Shown here piece by piece: positions 41,131-51,673 of a stretch of 64,000 bases of DNA. The position numbers and the translations under genes were made by a program. This DNA comes from Mugil cephalus (Eukaryota > Chordata > Actinopteri > Mugiliformes > Mugilidae): assembly GCF_022458985.1 (NCBI RefSeq), contig NC_061789.1:11290357-11354356 (forward strand). The letters run 5' to 3'. The notes beneath the pieces were generated by a model. It saw nothing but the letters and a program-made list of their open reading frames with translations. It was not told the DNA's origin and did no database searches. How positions within the stretch are numbered: position 1 is the stretch's first letter; every line of letters begins with the position of its first letter.

Positions 41131-43343
41131 GACATGATTCACTGTTAAATCAAAGCAGCTTCAGTGTTAAACTTCTACTCTGTTAAACTGAGGACTGATT
41201 TAAAATAAAATCCCCTTTTAAGTCACAATTTAGCCGAACAGTAAAGGCAACTAAATAGAATTCAATTAGTGAAGGTTATTTATATTCATTCAACAAAAGA
41301 AAAAATACATAATTATCCATCAGACACTTTCATGAGTCGCTAATCGTGAGGAACGGGACAATTCCTGGTTTTATCTATTTCTTTTGAGCCAGTCTTCATT
41401 CATGGTACTGAGTGGGTAATACTTGTTTGCTCTTACTGCTGTCCTTGGGCTGCATTTTTTCTTATTTATTTTTTTTTCAGACGCAGCCTGGCGACAGTGT
41501 TTGGCGTTTGTAGCCTGGCTCCGCCCCCAGAGGTGCATCCAATGACAGCAAAGTCATTTAGCAAAATGGAAAATAAAAACAGTACGGGTTTACCACATGA
41601 CTGGGAAACTTTGTCTTGCACCCCCCTCAGAATCAAGATGCAGCAGCACCAAACACCTGCCATGAGCAGGTCTAGAGTGGGCAGGTAGGAATATTATTAG
41701 AATTAATATAATGAAGACTGTTGTGTAGACCTTCTGAAAAATGCTCTTCACCACTATATTATTAAAACCGACTTTAATTGATCAGAAGTCTTCGTAAAGT
41801 AGTTCTACAACTACTTTTATGTCCAAATTATCATTAAAAATAAGAAAGTGAATAGTTTGAAAGTAATATGGAATAAATTGCATATGTTGCCATTGAAAAT
41901 ATTTTAATTGATTCACTCACAAATTGTGTTTTCCATGTCAAACATGCTAGAGCCTTGCAGATTATTGATTTTTATTGTGATACAGGCGCAGGCGAGTCTG
42001 GGGAAACCGGAGTGAGTGTGAAAGAGAGAGAGTTTGCTCAGGGTCTGACTACAGAGGCAGCAGAACCCTGACGTTAGTAAGTTAGGAAAGATGGAGGTAA
42101 GTCTGCTGTTAGTTTTGATTACTTTGCTCGCCCTCAGTCAAGTGATATATATACATTTTTTTTTTTCATATCATTTGATATACTATATTGATCCCCCTCA
42201 ACAAACATTATTTTCTAATTTAATTTATTATTTTCTGAATGTGTGGAAAGGGATGTGTTGTAAAGGGTTATGGTGCAGATATGCACTTAAGTTGAAATAA
42301 ATCCACAGTGAAGTAACTGTTATTTGCACTGAATTGGAATCATTTTAGAAGAAATACACGGAATTAAAAGGCTTCACATATAAACTAATAATTATTAATT
42401 TAATTAATAATTATTAATTTTATTATTTATAAGGGAACTGAGGCAGGAAAATGAGTCCCACTGCTATTTATCAGTAGTTGATTTTATTGATTTGTCCTTT
42501 CTTATTCTATAAAACTAAATGATTTTTCCCAGAATAACAGTTAAACCTCTAAATAAATGCCAATAACATTTCTAATTCAACAGCGGCTTTAATGTATTTT
42601 CACAGCTTTTACAGCCAAACAATGAATTTATTTCTAGATACTGAACAGTAGAAGAGTCTTCTTCAGTTTAAAACATTATTCTCTGATGATTTCAGGAGCA
42701 GTTAAAAAGTATTTGATCATCTCGAAGCAGCTGCTACATGTTTTTATACCTCAAAGCGACAGGTTTAAGACATTTCTCACTGCATATGTGTCCTGATTAT
42801 AAATTTGCTTGAAATGTATTAAGAACCACATCAACCATGGCGCTTCCTCCATTTGTGGCGTCGTCTCAGAGGACGACGAGTCAGAATCTAATGTTAGGAC
42901 CTTCATTTAAATCCAGCTGCATCAGATTTCCTTGTGTTTCAAACAGAAGAAGAAGAAGAAAAAAAAAAACTCAAGAGACAGGACAGAAAAACCTCAAGTC
43001 TGCAGACAGAGCTTGTGTTTCATCGTCAGTACATCCAGCAAAGTTAAACTTAACATTTTAAAGCGTGGAAAACTCTTTTTTCATGGTGGCAAAAAAAAAA
43101 AAAAATGATCAAAACCCAGAAGCTTCCAGCAGAAAATAGATTTTGATGAAACATTTAAAGTTGAAAGCATAATGAGTCTGCATATTTACTAAAGTGAATT
43201 TAATATGATGTAATAATAGAAGAACATCCCACAGAGATCAGACATTTACAGACAGAAATATTAATGACTGATTTGGGTCCGAGATCAGAATTGGTTAAGG
43301 CAAAAAATATATATATAAATATAAATACTGTATATACACAAAC
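41131..43343. other. Intergenic DNA with one exon-like segment
   Basis: Mostly AT-rich. 41480-41690 is a GC-richer block (GTAGCCTGGCTCCGCCCCC) that I cannot assign. 41986-42095 looks like a first exon: GC-rich, a Kozak-like AAAGATGGAG and an immediate consensus donor GTAAGT. No partner exon was found, so it is only a candidate. 42110-43340 shows nothing else. Confidence 0.35.
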
Positions 43344-43430
43344 CTGGACATGAGCCCCATTGAAAATCTGTGGTGGATTATCAAAAGGTCTTTTTCAAAA
43401 CGCAATCCAAAAAAAGCCAGCCAGGATTAG
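43344..43430 (+). mobile_element. Tc1/mariner transposase fragment
   Basis: Translates to LDMSPIENLWWIIKRSF and then a few residues to a stop. This matches the PDLNPIENLW block that holds the third catalytic acidic residue of Tc1-like transposases. About 29 residues remain and no inverted ends are seen nearby. Confidence 0.75.
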
Positions 43431-45480
43431 AGCTCTACTCTAACTAGTTTTGTTAGTTTTTCTTGTAAACGATAAACAAAATATAATTTGTATTTGTTTG
43501 TTTGTGTCTTTTTATACAAAATATTTCAAGATAAAATTTTATGGGTTTCTGAAAACTTTTCCCCCTCCACTGTGTATATACGCTTTCATCTTTCCAAACA
43601 CGTGTCCTCATTGATGCTTAAATACATATGAGACACTGAACCTCCTCAACGACCATGATACACATTTAATTTCATTATATTTTATGTCAAAATACTGATA
43701 CAGTGAACAGAAACCGACTCACTCGCTTATACGTTTTCATAGAAATATCAGGTCTGATCTGATCATCATGGACATGAAATAAAAACAGAGCAGATAGAGA
43801 ATTATAACCTTGAGCCTTATTCGAGTGGTTTGTGTTTTAGGGTGGAGTGAAGCTGAATGGGGTGGATCTGGGAACAACAGTTTTTTTTTTTTAATGTAAT
43901 TTTTTTATGAGTCAAGATCAAATATTTACTAAAGAAAATTTTGATTTAGTGAGAATTCAACTATTGTATTAATTTACCTGTGTGAGTTTAAACCATTAGT
44001 GCATGAGTAAATTAAACAAAAACAGTGAATAATAATATAAAATAATTATTATTATTAATAATAATAATAATATAAAGCCATGTCAGTTAATCCAAAACAA
44101 AAAAAAGTGAATGAAGTGTTCAACCTCTTTTAAAGTGAAGGACCTCATTCAACCAGCAGGTGGCAGTAGTGTCTCAGTTATTGAAACGGAGACAACGTGA
44201 GTGCAGACACATATCACTGTTGCTTCATCATCATTAATATTTCACACTCTTGTGTGTGTTCTGGGGCCACAGTTTACACATGAAGCTGAATGAATCTACT
44301 CTGGTGAAGCCTCTCATAAGATCTGGAGGTGTGAGTAATGTGAACGAACCTCTTTAAGAACATGACGACAACACGTTTGAATACATCAGGTCACTTTTGC
44401 TAATTAGGCAGTTTCAAAAACAAAAATGTATTTTACTTTTTTTGTATTTTTCTTTTTCCAAGTCACCAAAAGATGAGAATTCATTCCTATGGTCAGAAGC
44501 AGCAGTTAATGTTAAAACCAATAATATAATAATTATACATCTTTAACCCTTTAGTGTCCTAAGAAAAAAAAAAGCAACAAAAAAATAGCTTTGGGCAATA
44601 ATAATCAACAGCTGAAAATGAAAACAAACAAAAACAATAAATCAATAAAGGCTTCTACCGGTTCAGGAGTCTCATCATTATAATGTTTTGAATTATTCAG
44701 TGTTAAGTACATTTAGAAAAACAAACAAACAAAACATTTAGAAATGAAAAGCTTCAAAGAAAAGACTTGTTCATGTGTGCTGACGTGCAGCAGCATAAAG
44801 ACTTTCACCAGATTTCGTCATTGCATTGTTGATTATCACTAAACACACGGTCTGTGGGGTGAGACGCGTTGAGTCACCGCTCAGAGCTCTGGGTGGGGTC
44901 TTTACGCCATCAGGAGTTAAAATCTGGTCAAATTATATTATATATTATATTTATATATATTATATATACACTATATTTTTTCCCCATCTTTTATTTTTCA
45001 AACTGAAAAAAAAAATAATCTGCTAAAGTGGTAGTAAGATGTAGATACTTAAACATATATAAACAAATAATGTTTTTAGAAAATAATTTGGTCTTTATTA
45101 GACCTGGAATAAGTTACATAACTCTATTCAATGAGGTTTTTGAAACTGTATTATGCTGAATAAAGCAAGTATAACTATAAAAACCATCCTTACGTCTGCC
45201 TCTTCTGTCTGTGGCTTTTATTATTTATTATTCCACACTAACCTCGGCGTTAGAGTCAGGTTGGGTTAGATTCAACATATTTTTAATTTTAATTTTTCGT
45301 TCACATACAGGGAGTTGGTTGTGCCGGACATTAAAGGGTAAAGTCTACTTTTTATATTATATTTTAGTTTCGGCTGTGTTCAGTTTAGTTTGATGTGGTT
45401 TAGTTTTTATGTTTTGAGGGTTTTATGCTGTTTTTGTTTGTTTGTTTGTTTGTTTTTTGTTGTAAATGAAATTCCCCTGA
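43431..45480. other. AT-rich intergenic DNA
   Basis: No gene is recognised on either strand. It holds poly(A)/poly(T) runs and AT tracts (44040-44075, 44935-44975). It occupies the position where a fourth tandem hsp70 body would be expected, but I see no hsp70-like sequence in it. Confidence 0.5.
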
Positions 45481-45795
45481 AGAGTCACAAACACGTCTGA
45501 ATCAAGATGTATTTTTCTTTTCTTTAAATAATCTTTAACTGGTCCGTGTCTCTGAGTCCAACCTGCTTGTCATCATCACTTTAACTTCTCGGATCAACAA
45601 CTCTGCAATAAACAGAACAACAAATAAGAAACTCCTTAAACAGCGAGCAGCAGGCAGGTTTCATCAGGGAATAAAAGGTGTACTCACAGCTGTGTGATGA
45701 GGAGGAGGGCGGTGGTCATGTTGCAGTTGTTGTTGTTATTCTTCTTCTTCTCGTCCTGGTCATTCTTCTTCTTCTTCTTCCGTGGCTCTGCAACT
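45481..45795 (-). pseudogene. Orphan hsp70-type leader exon and short spliced transcript (no hsp70 body)
   Basis: Downstream (leftward) of the TATA box at 45819-45826 lies an AGAAGAAGA-rich leader like those of the hsp70 genes. It ends CACACAGCT at 45688 with donor GTGAGT; the real copies end CACACAACT with GTAAGT. An acceptor TTATTGCAG at about 45609-45603 would give an 85-nt intron. The spliced ATG frame from 45719 is MTTALLLITQLVVDPRS and then a stop. An earlier ATG gives a 15-codon frame. No chaperone coding sequence follows. It is either a relic fourth hsp70 unit or a small, possibly non-coding, heat-inducible RNA. Confidence 0.5.
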
Positions 45796-45818
45796 GAATC
45801 TCTCCTCCTCGTCGTCTT

Positions 45819-46107
45819 CTTTTATATCTCTCTGGTTTCTTCCAGACGTTTCTCGCAAACACTGCAGTAAAGTGAAAATAAATAATGAGGTGTAAATCCG
45901 GTAGCGCATTTCAAAATAAAACACGCCCTGACGCATATTAATTAAAACGCCCACAAGGAAACATGGTCGTGTATTATTTTGAAATCAAATCCGTTTCCGT
46001 TGTCGATTAATCGCCAGATAACCGTGACAACTTAATATATTTAGTTGAGCTGAACCGACCAATCAGAGCAGAGTTAACGATAGTTAGTTCACAGAAAGTT
46101 CTAGAAA
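45819..46107 (-). promoter_or_regulatory. Orphan heat-shock-type promoter (TATA and HSEs)
   Basis: Minus strand: TATAAAAG at 45819-45826, and an HSE at 45839-45853 reading GAAacGTCtgGAA (one substitution in the middle unit). The core GAAGAAACCAGAGAGATATAAA parallels the hsp70 block GAAGTAGCCAGAGAG...ATATAAA with a short deletion. AAAATAAAACACGC at 45913-45926 is identical to 49816-49829 at nearly the same distance from TATA (87 versus 97 bp). A perfect HSE GAAagTTCtaGAA lies at 46093-46107. Confidence 0.65.
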
Positions 46108-46358
46108 CAGCTGCAAGGAAATGACCCAGAAACAGATCAATATTCATGTTTATCATTAGGATTACGTGCTTTTATGATGAGAATACAAACTCAGAGACTT
46201 GTATTTTCATAACAGGAACTTGGAAATTAGTTTTACTGTAAAACACAGGCATAAACACTGATATATTTTATAGTTATAGTCCTATATACAACTCTTTATA
46301 TGAGACATGTATTTATATATATATATACATAGAATTTGCCCAATATGCCTCACACGCT

Positions 46359-46474
<116 letters not shown>

Positions 46475-46479
46475 TGTGA

Positions 46480-47384
46480 CACCTCCTTGTCAGTTTGTTT
46501 TGCATCTTGTATTGTTCATTTAACATGTTTGTGGTCCTTCATGTGTTTTTACCCCCTTTTGGAGCATTTTGCATCTCCTTTTCACCATTTTTCATGTCTT
46601 TGTGGTGATTAATTATTGATCTGCCTCCATTTGAAGTCATTTATTCTCACTTTAGCCATGTTGTGTTCTCTTTATACTGCTGTGTTGATGTTTCTCATGT
46701 ACTTGTCATTCTTGTGTATCTCTACAGTCATTTGGATTCTTTTCTTTTTCTGTCTCTTTGTGTGACTTATGAGCCTCTTTCTCATTGTGTGTCTGTGTTG
46801 TCATTTAGTTGACTTTCCAATGGGAAAAAGTTGCTCCATACACGGGACTAGTGCAGTCGATGTAAGTTTATTTATACAGTTTCATCAATATATATATATT
46901 TCTTAAGTCTATTTTAAATCTGTTGGTGTGATGGTGTTTTTACAGGCCTGTATGTTTGCTGTCCTCCAATAGTCGGAGACGCTACTACATCCCATTGATT
47001 TACTGTTTATATATCAATAAGTAAACACATCTCATGTTGCTGTTATAAGACAAGTGTTCATGTCATGTGATGGAAATATCAAAGATAAATATATTGATAA
47101 AGAAAAACAGGGGAAAAGGAATTAAGATAATTTTTTATTGCAATGTCCAGCAGTGCAAAGATGAACTATATATTTACAGTCTGATGATCTGTACAAGTTA
47201 TAAACAACACATGATCTTTATTAGAGGCAACATTATAAATAATAGAGCTAAGTCATTTTGTAAGTGTTTTAAACCACAAATGTCACCATGAGGCAGAGAT
47301 GAATCTTATCACATATAGAGTGAAAACCATCATAACTTAATGTTAAACAGTCCCAGTGATCACAAAGTCCACATTTAGACCACT
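46480..47384 (-). other. 3' flank and 3' UTR of hsp70 copy 1
   Basis: 46480-46800 is the T-rich degenerate repeat. 47134-47139 is a reverse-strand AATAAA within TGGACATTGCAATAAA, a block also present at the ends of copies 2 and 3. 47140-47384 is the conserved 3' UTR. Confidence 0.65.
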
Positions 47385-49302
47385 TCAGTCCACCTCCTCA
47401 ATAGTTGGACCCTGGGAGCCGGCTCGTGCCTGCTCTCCACAGCTGCCTGCAGGCATCTCTCCCTGGTACAACTTGCTGATGATGGGGTTGCACACTTTCT
47501 CCAGCTCTTTCTGCTTGTGTTGGTACTCCTCTTTATCAGCCAGCTGGTTGTTCTCCAGCCAGCTGATGGTCTCGTCGCACTTCTCAATCAGCTTCTTCTT
47601 GTCCTCCTCACTGATTTTGCCCTTCAGGTTCTCGTCCTGCACGCTGCTCTTCATGTTGAAGGCGTAGGACTCCAGGGAGTTCTTGGCAGCGATTTTGTCC
47701 CTCTGAAGCTCGTCCTCAGCTTTGTACTTCTCTGCGTCCTGCACCATCCTCTCGATGTCTTCTTTGCTCAGTCGGCCCTTGTCGTTGGTGATGGTGATCT
47801 TGTTCTCTTTGCCGGTGCTTTTGTCCACCGCAGACACGTTCAGGATGCCGTTGGCGTCGATGTCGAAGGTGACCTCGATCTGCGGGACCCCTCGTGGGGC
47901 TGGTGGGATCCTGTCAGCTCAAACTTGCCCAGCAGGTTGTTGTCCTTGGTCATGGCTCTCTCACCCTCGTAGACCTGGATCAGGACCCCAGGCTGGTTGT
48001 CAGAGTAGGTGGTGAAGGTCTGTGTTTGTTTAGTGGGGATGGTGGTGTTGCGTTTGATCAGGGACGTCATGACTCCTCCGGCCGTCTCAATACCCAGGGA
48101 CAGAGGCGCCACATCCAGCAGCAGCAGGTCCTGAACGTTGCCCAAGGTGTCACCTGTGAGGATGGCGGCCTGGACGGCAGCACCATAAGCCACCGCCTCG
48201 TCTGGGTTGATGCTCTTGTTCAGCTCCCGGCCATTGAAGAAGTCCTGCAGGAGTTTCTGGATTCTGGGGATTCGGGTGGAGCCTCCCACCAGGACCACGT
48301 CGTGGATCTGCCCCTTGTCCATTTTGGCGTCCCTCAGGGCTTTCTCCACCGGCTCCAGTGTTCCCCTGAACAGGTCGGCGCACAGCTCCTCAAAGCGAGC
48401 CCTGGTGATGGAGGTGTAGAAGTCCACGCCCTCAAACAGGGAGTCGATCTCGATGCTGGCCTGGGAGCTGGAGGACAGGGTCCTCTTGGCCCTCTCACAA
48501 GCTGTGCGCAGCCTCCTCAGGGCTCTCTTGTTCTGGCTGATGTCCTTCTTGTGTTTCCTCTTGAACTCCTCCACAAAGTGGTTGACCATGCGGTTGTCAA
48601 AGTCCTCTCCGCCCAGGTGAGTGTCTCCAGCTGTGGCCTTCACCTCAAAGATGCCATCTTCGATTGTCAGGATGGACACGTCGAAGGTGCCCCCTCCCAG
48701 GTCAAAGATCAGGACGTTTCTCTCTGCTGACTTGCCTTTGTCCAGACCGTACGCGATGGCGGCCGCCGTGGGCTCGTTGATGATCCTCAGGACGTTGAGT
48801 CCTGCAATGACACCTGCGTCTTTAGTGGCCTGTCTCTGGGAGTCGTTGAAGTACGCTGGGACTGTGATGACTGCGTTGGACACCTTGTGGCCAGGTAGGC
48901 CTCAGCGATCTCCTTCATCTTCACCAGGACCATGGAGGAGATCTCCTCAGGGTAGAAGGCTTTGTTCTCTCCTTTGTACTCCACCTGAATTTTGGGCTTC
49001 CCTCCATCTGAAACCACCTTGAAGGGCCAGTGCTTCATGTCAGCCTGCACCACTGAATCATCAAACTTTCTTCCGATCAGTCTCTTGGCATCAAACACGG
49101 TGTTGCTGGGGTTCAGAGCCACCTGGTTCTTGGCTGCATCTCCAATCAGCCTCTCGGTGTCAGTGAAGGCCACATAGCTGGGGGTGGTCCTGTTGCCCTG
49201 GTCGTTGGCGATGATTTCTACTTTTCCGTGCTGGAAAACCCCCACACAGGAGTAGGTGGTGCCCAGGTCGATGCCGATGGCTGTGCCTTTAGCTGCAGAC
49301 AT
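47385..49302 (-). pseudogene. hsp70: Inducible Hsp70, copy 1, with two single-base deletions
   Basis: Single-exon Hsp70 reading [18 protein letters not shown] through to GPTIEEVD at the stop. It is 1918 nt long where the intact copies have 1920. One G is missing after 48892 ([10 protein letters not shown] becomes [10 protein letters not shown]) and one G after 47908 (LTGLPPAP becomes LTGSHQPH). All three reading segments are otherwise full and nearly identical to copies 2 and 3. Amino-acid changes relative to copies 2 and 3 include A8T, GDTLGN for GDTSGN, IERM for IEKM, and GEMPAGS for GGMPASS. If real, the deletions would truncate the protein at about residue 170 in the ATPase domain. Both fall in G-containing short runs, so base-calling error is a serious alternative. 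Confidence 0.85.
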
Positions 49303-49321
49303 TTTCACTGTACACAGTTTC

Positions 49322-49568
49322 CTGAGAAACAGTTAAACAACACGTTACAAACTAAACATCAGCACATCATTCATTCATTATTAAGCACTTTATTCATATT
49401 ATTATTTAGTTCAGTGTTATTAAGTCAAACTGCTCCTCTAATATGATGAAAGCAATTTAAAAAAACTCATTCAAACTTTTTCCTCAACTTCTATTTAATT
49501 CTGTAAGTTAAAGTTTCAGTCTTTCAGAGTAAACTACTTGTTCCATCAGAGATAAAGGTTGTACTTAC
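49322..49568 (-). other. 5' UTR intron of hsp70 copy 1
   Basis: Reverse-strand donor CAACT|GTAAGT at 49568 and acceptor TTTCTCAG|GAAAC at 49322. The same intron, of 248-250 nt, is present in copies 2 and 3 and lies 19 bases upstream of the start codon. Confidence 0.75.
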
Positions 49569-49713
49569 AGTTGTGTGTTGACTGGTCTGTGCTGTGAAGA
49601 GAATTAATCTTCTTCTTCGTTTTCCTCTGAGAACTGATCTTCTTGCTCCTCTTCTTCTCTGGATCGTCTGCTGAGCTCTGATCTGTTTCTGTCTCTGCTC
49701 TCGGAGCAGCCGC

Positions 49714-49759
49714 TTTATATCTGAGGAAGAGGACTCTCTGGCTACTTCTGGAAATTTCA
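49714..49759 (-). promoter_or_regulatory. hsp70 copy 1 core promoter: TATA and HSE
   Basis: Reverse-strand TATAAA at 49714-49719 and a perfect HSE (GAA-AT-TTC-CA-GAA) at 49745-49759, about 26 bp further upstream. HSF1 trimers bind such inverted nGAAn arrays. Confidence 0.85.
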
Positions 49760-50066
49760 CCGGCATCACGGTCAAGTTAGAGTCAACATCAGGTACTACT
49801 TCCTGTTAGTTGTTAAAAATAAAACACGCATTTTTTCATGTTCTTTCTTATTTTGAAAAGGTAAAAGCAAAAGTATGTTCCATAGACTTTGTTTGATGTT
49901 GTTTTGAATCTGTCTTCTCTTTGTCTGGACTCTTTAACAGGTAAGACCTATAAATTATAGTTAAGTAAAAAGCATAATCGGAAACACTTTAGTTGAACGT
50001 GAATATAACTTGACACAAAGTGATCAGAGTCTCCAGCAGATGTCGCTTCATCACTTCTGTCGCAGC

Positions 50067-50096
50067 AGAACTTTCCTCTCAGATCGTGAACTTTCT
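50067..50096 (-). promoter_or_regulatory. Distal HSE-like pair of hsp70 copy 1
   Basis: Two GAActTTC dyads 20 bp apart (50068-50075 and 50088-50095). The counterpart in copy 3 has GAAagTTC twice at 54929-54936 and 54949-54956, also 20 bp apart. Confidence 0.55.
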
Positions 50097-50339
50097 CTCT
50101 GCAGCAACACTGAGTCTGTTTGTTCTGGTTTCTTGAAAACAGTAGAAAGAATGTATTTGTTTTGCTGTTTTATGTTCCTTTGAAACGTTTATGTTGACAC
50201 TCCTAGCCACATGTCAGTGCTGTCACTATGAGGATATGAGGATCAGCACATGGCAACATGATAAACATATGACCTAATTGTCTAAAGAGTCCAGAGTTGA
50301 CATGTCTTATAATTTAGTGCTAAATTAATGGACAGTTTA

Positions 50340-50607
50340 ATCTTTAATAATACAAGCAAGATTTTTGTTAAACATCTGTATTTGAATTTTATTGACTAAA
50401 TGGCAGCATTGCTCCAGAAAGTTCCATCAATAGGAGTCTCTGTAGCGTTGGTCTGGTGCAGATTGACATATTTGGGTCAAAGGAGAGTGACCAGTGTTGT
50501 ATTATGTGTTTCACATTTTGTAATGAATTCATTTATGTAAGTTTTTACTTTGTGGGTAATATTTTAAAATAATCACATGTATGTACTATATATCATGAAA
50601 CTAGTTT
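50340..50607. other. Spacer between the two tandem hsp70 units
   Basis: AT-rich DNA between the upstream region shared with copy 3 (ending about 50340) and the microsatellite that begins the next unit. GCTCCAGAAAGTTCCATC at about 50410 contains a GAAagTTC dyad. No gene. Confidence 0.45.
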
Positions 50608-50608
50608 C

Positions 50609-50703
<95 letters not shown>

Positions 50704-50726
50704 CGTCTGTCTATCTGTCTATCTAT
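50608..50726 (+). repeat. (TATC)n microsatellite
   Basis: About 25 TATC units, nearly perfect, ending in a few TGTC variants. It is the counterpart of 46359-46473 at the edge of the copy 2 unit. Confidence 0.95.
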
Positions 50727-51673
50727 TGAATTAATATTATATTCATTTTGTCATGGTTGTTACTGTGTTTTGAAATCTTGAGGCATGTCTTTTCTTGATG
50801 TTTTATTGCTAATTCTACACATGTGTGTGATCCTTTGTGTTTTTTCCTTTTTGCAGCATTTTGCGTCTCCTTTTCACCATTTTTCTTCTCTTTGCAGTGA
50901 TTTTTTTTGATGTGCCTCACTTTGAAGTCACTTATTTTCTCTTTAGCCGTGTTGTGTGTCTCTTTATGATGCATTGTTGATGTTTCTCATGTACTTGTCA
51001 TTCTTGTGTATCTCTACAGTCATTTGGATTTTCTTTTTCTGTCTCTTTGTGTCCTCTGAGTCTTCTAGGAGAATTATAAGTCTCTTTCTCAGTTTGTGTG
51101 TCTGTGTTGTCATTCATTTGACTTTCCAGTAGGAGAAGTTGCTCCATACACGAGATGGGTGCGGTCTATGTACAGTTTATTTATGCAATTTTGATATATA
51201 TTTTTTTAAAGCTGTTGGTGTGGTGGTGTTTTTACAGGCCTGTATGTTTGCTGCCCTCCAATAATCACAGAAACTAGATCCCATTAATTTACTGTTTATA
51301 TATCAATAAGTAAACACATCTCATGTTGCTGTTATAAGACAAATGTTCATGTCCTATGATGGAAATATCAAAGATAAATATATTGATAAAGAAAAACAGG
51401 GAAAAGGGAATAAAGACAATTTTTTATTGCAATGTCCAGCAGTGCAAAGATGAACTATATATTTACAGTCTGATGATCTGTACAAGTTATAAACAACACA
51501 TGATCTTTAGTAGAGGCAACAATATTAATAATAGAGCTAGGTCATTTCATTAGTGTTTCAAACCAAAGATGTCAGCATGAGGCAGAGATGAATCTTATCA
51601 CATATAGAGTGAAAATCATCATAACTTAATGTTAAACAGTCCCAGTGATCACAAAGTCCACATTTAGACCACT
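50727..51673 (-). other. 3' flank and 3' UTR of hsp70 copy 2
   Basis: Similar to 46480-47384 almost throughout, including the T-rich repeat (about 50800-51120) and the reverse AATAAA at 51423-51428. Together with the coding region and promoter it forms a tandem unit with a repeat distance of about 4.29 kb. Confidence 0.65.

Noticed and set aside
42837-43061. 74-codon frame MALPPFVASSQ...
   Set aside because: No family resemblance, a poly-Arg/Lys run from an A/G-rich tract, and no splice or promoter context.
47894-48730. 278-codon open frame antisense to hsp70 copy 1, with similar ones over copies 2 and 3
   Set aside because: Long antisense frames are a known by-product of codon bias in hsp70 genes. 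It appears in all copies at the same place because the sense sequence is conserved; no promoter or start context supports it.
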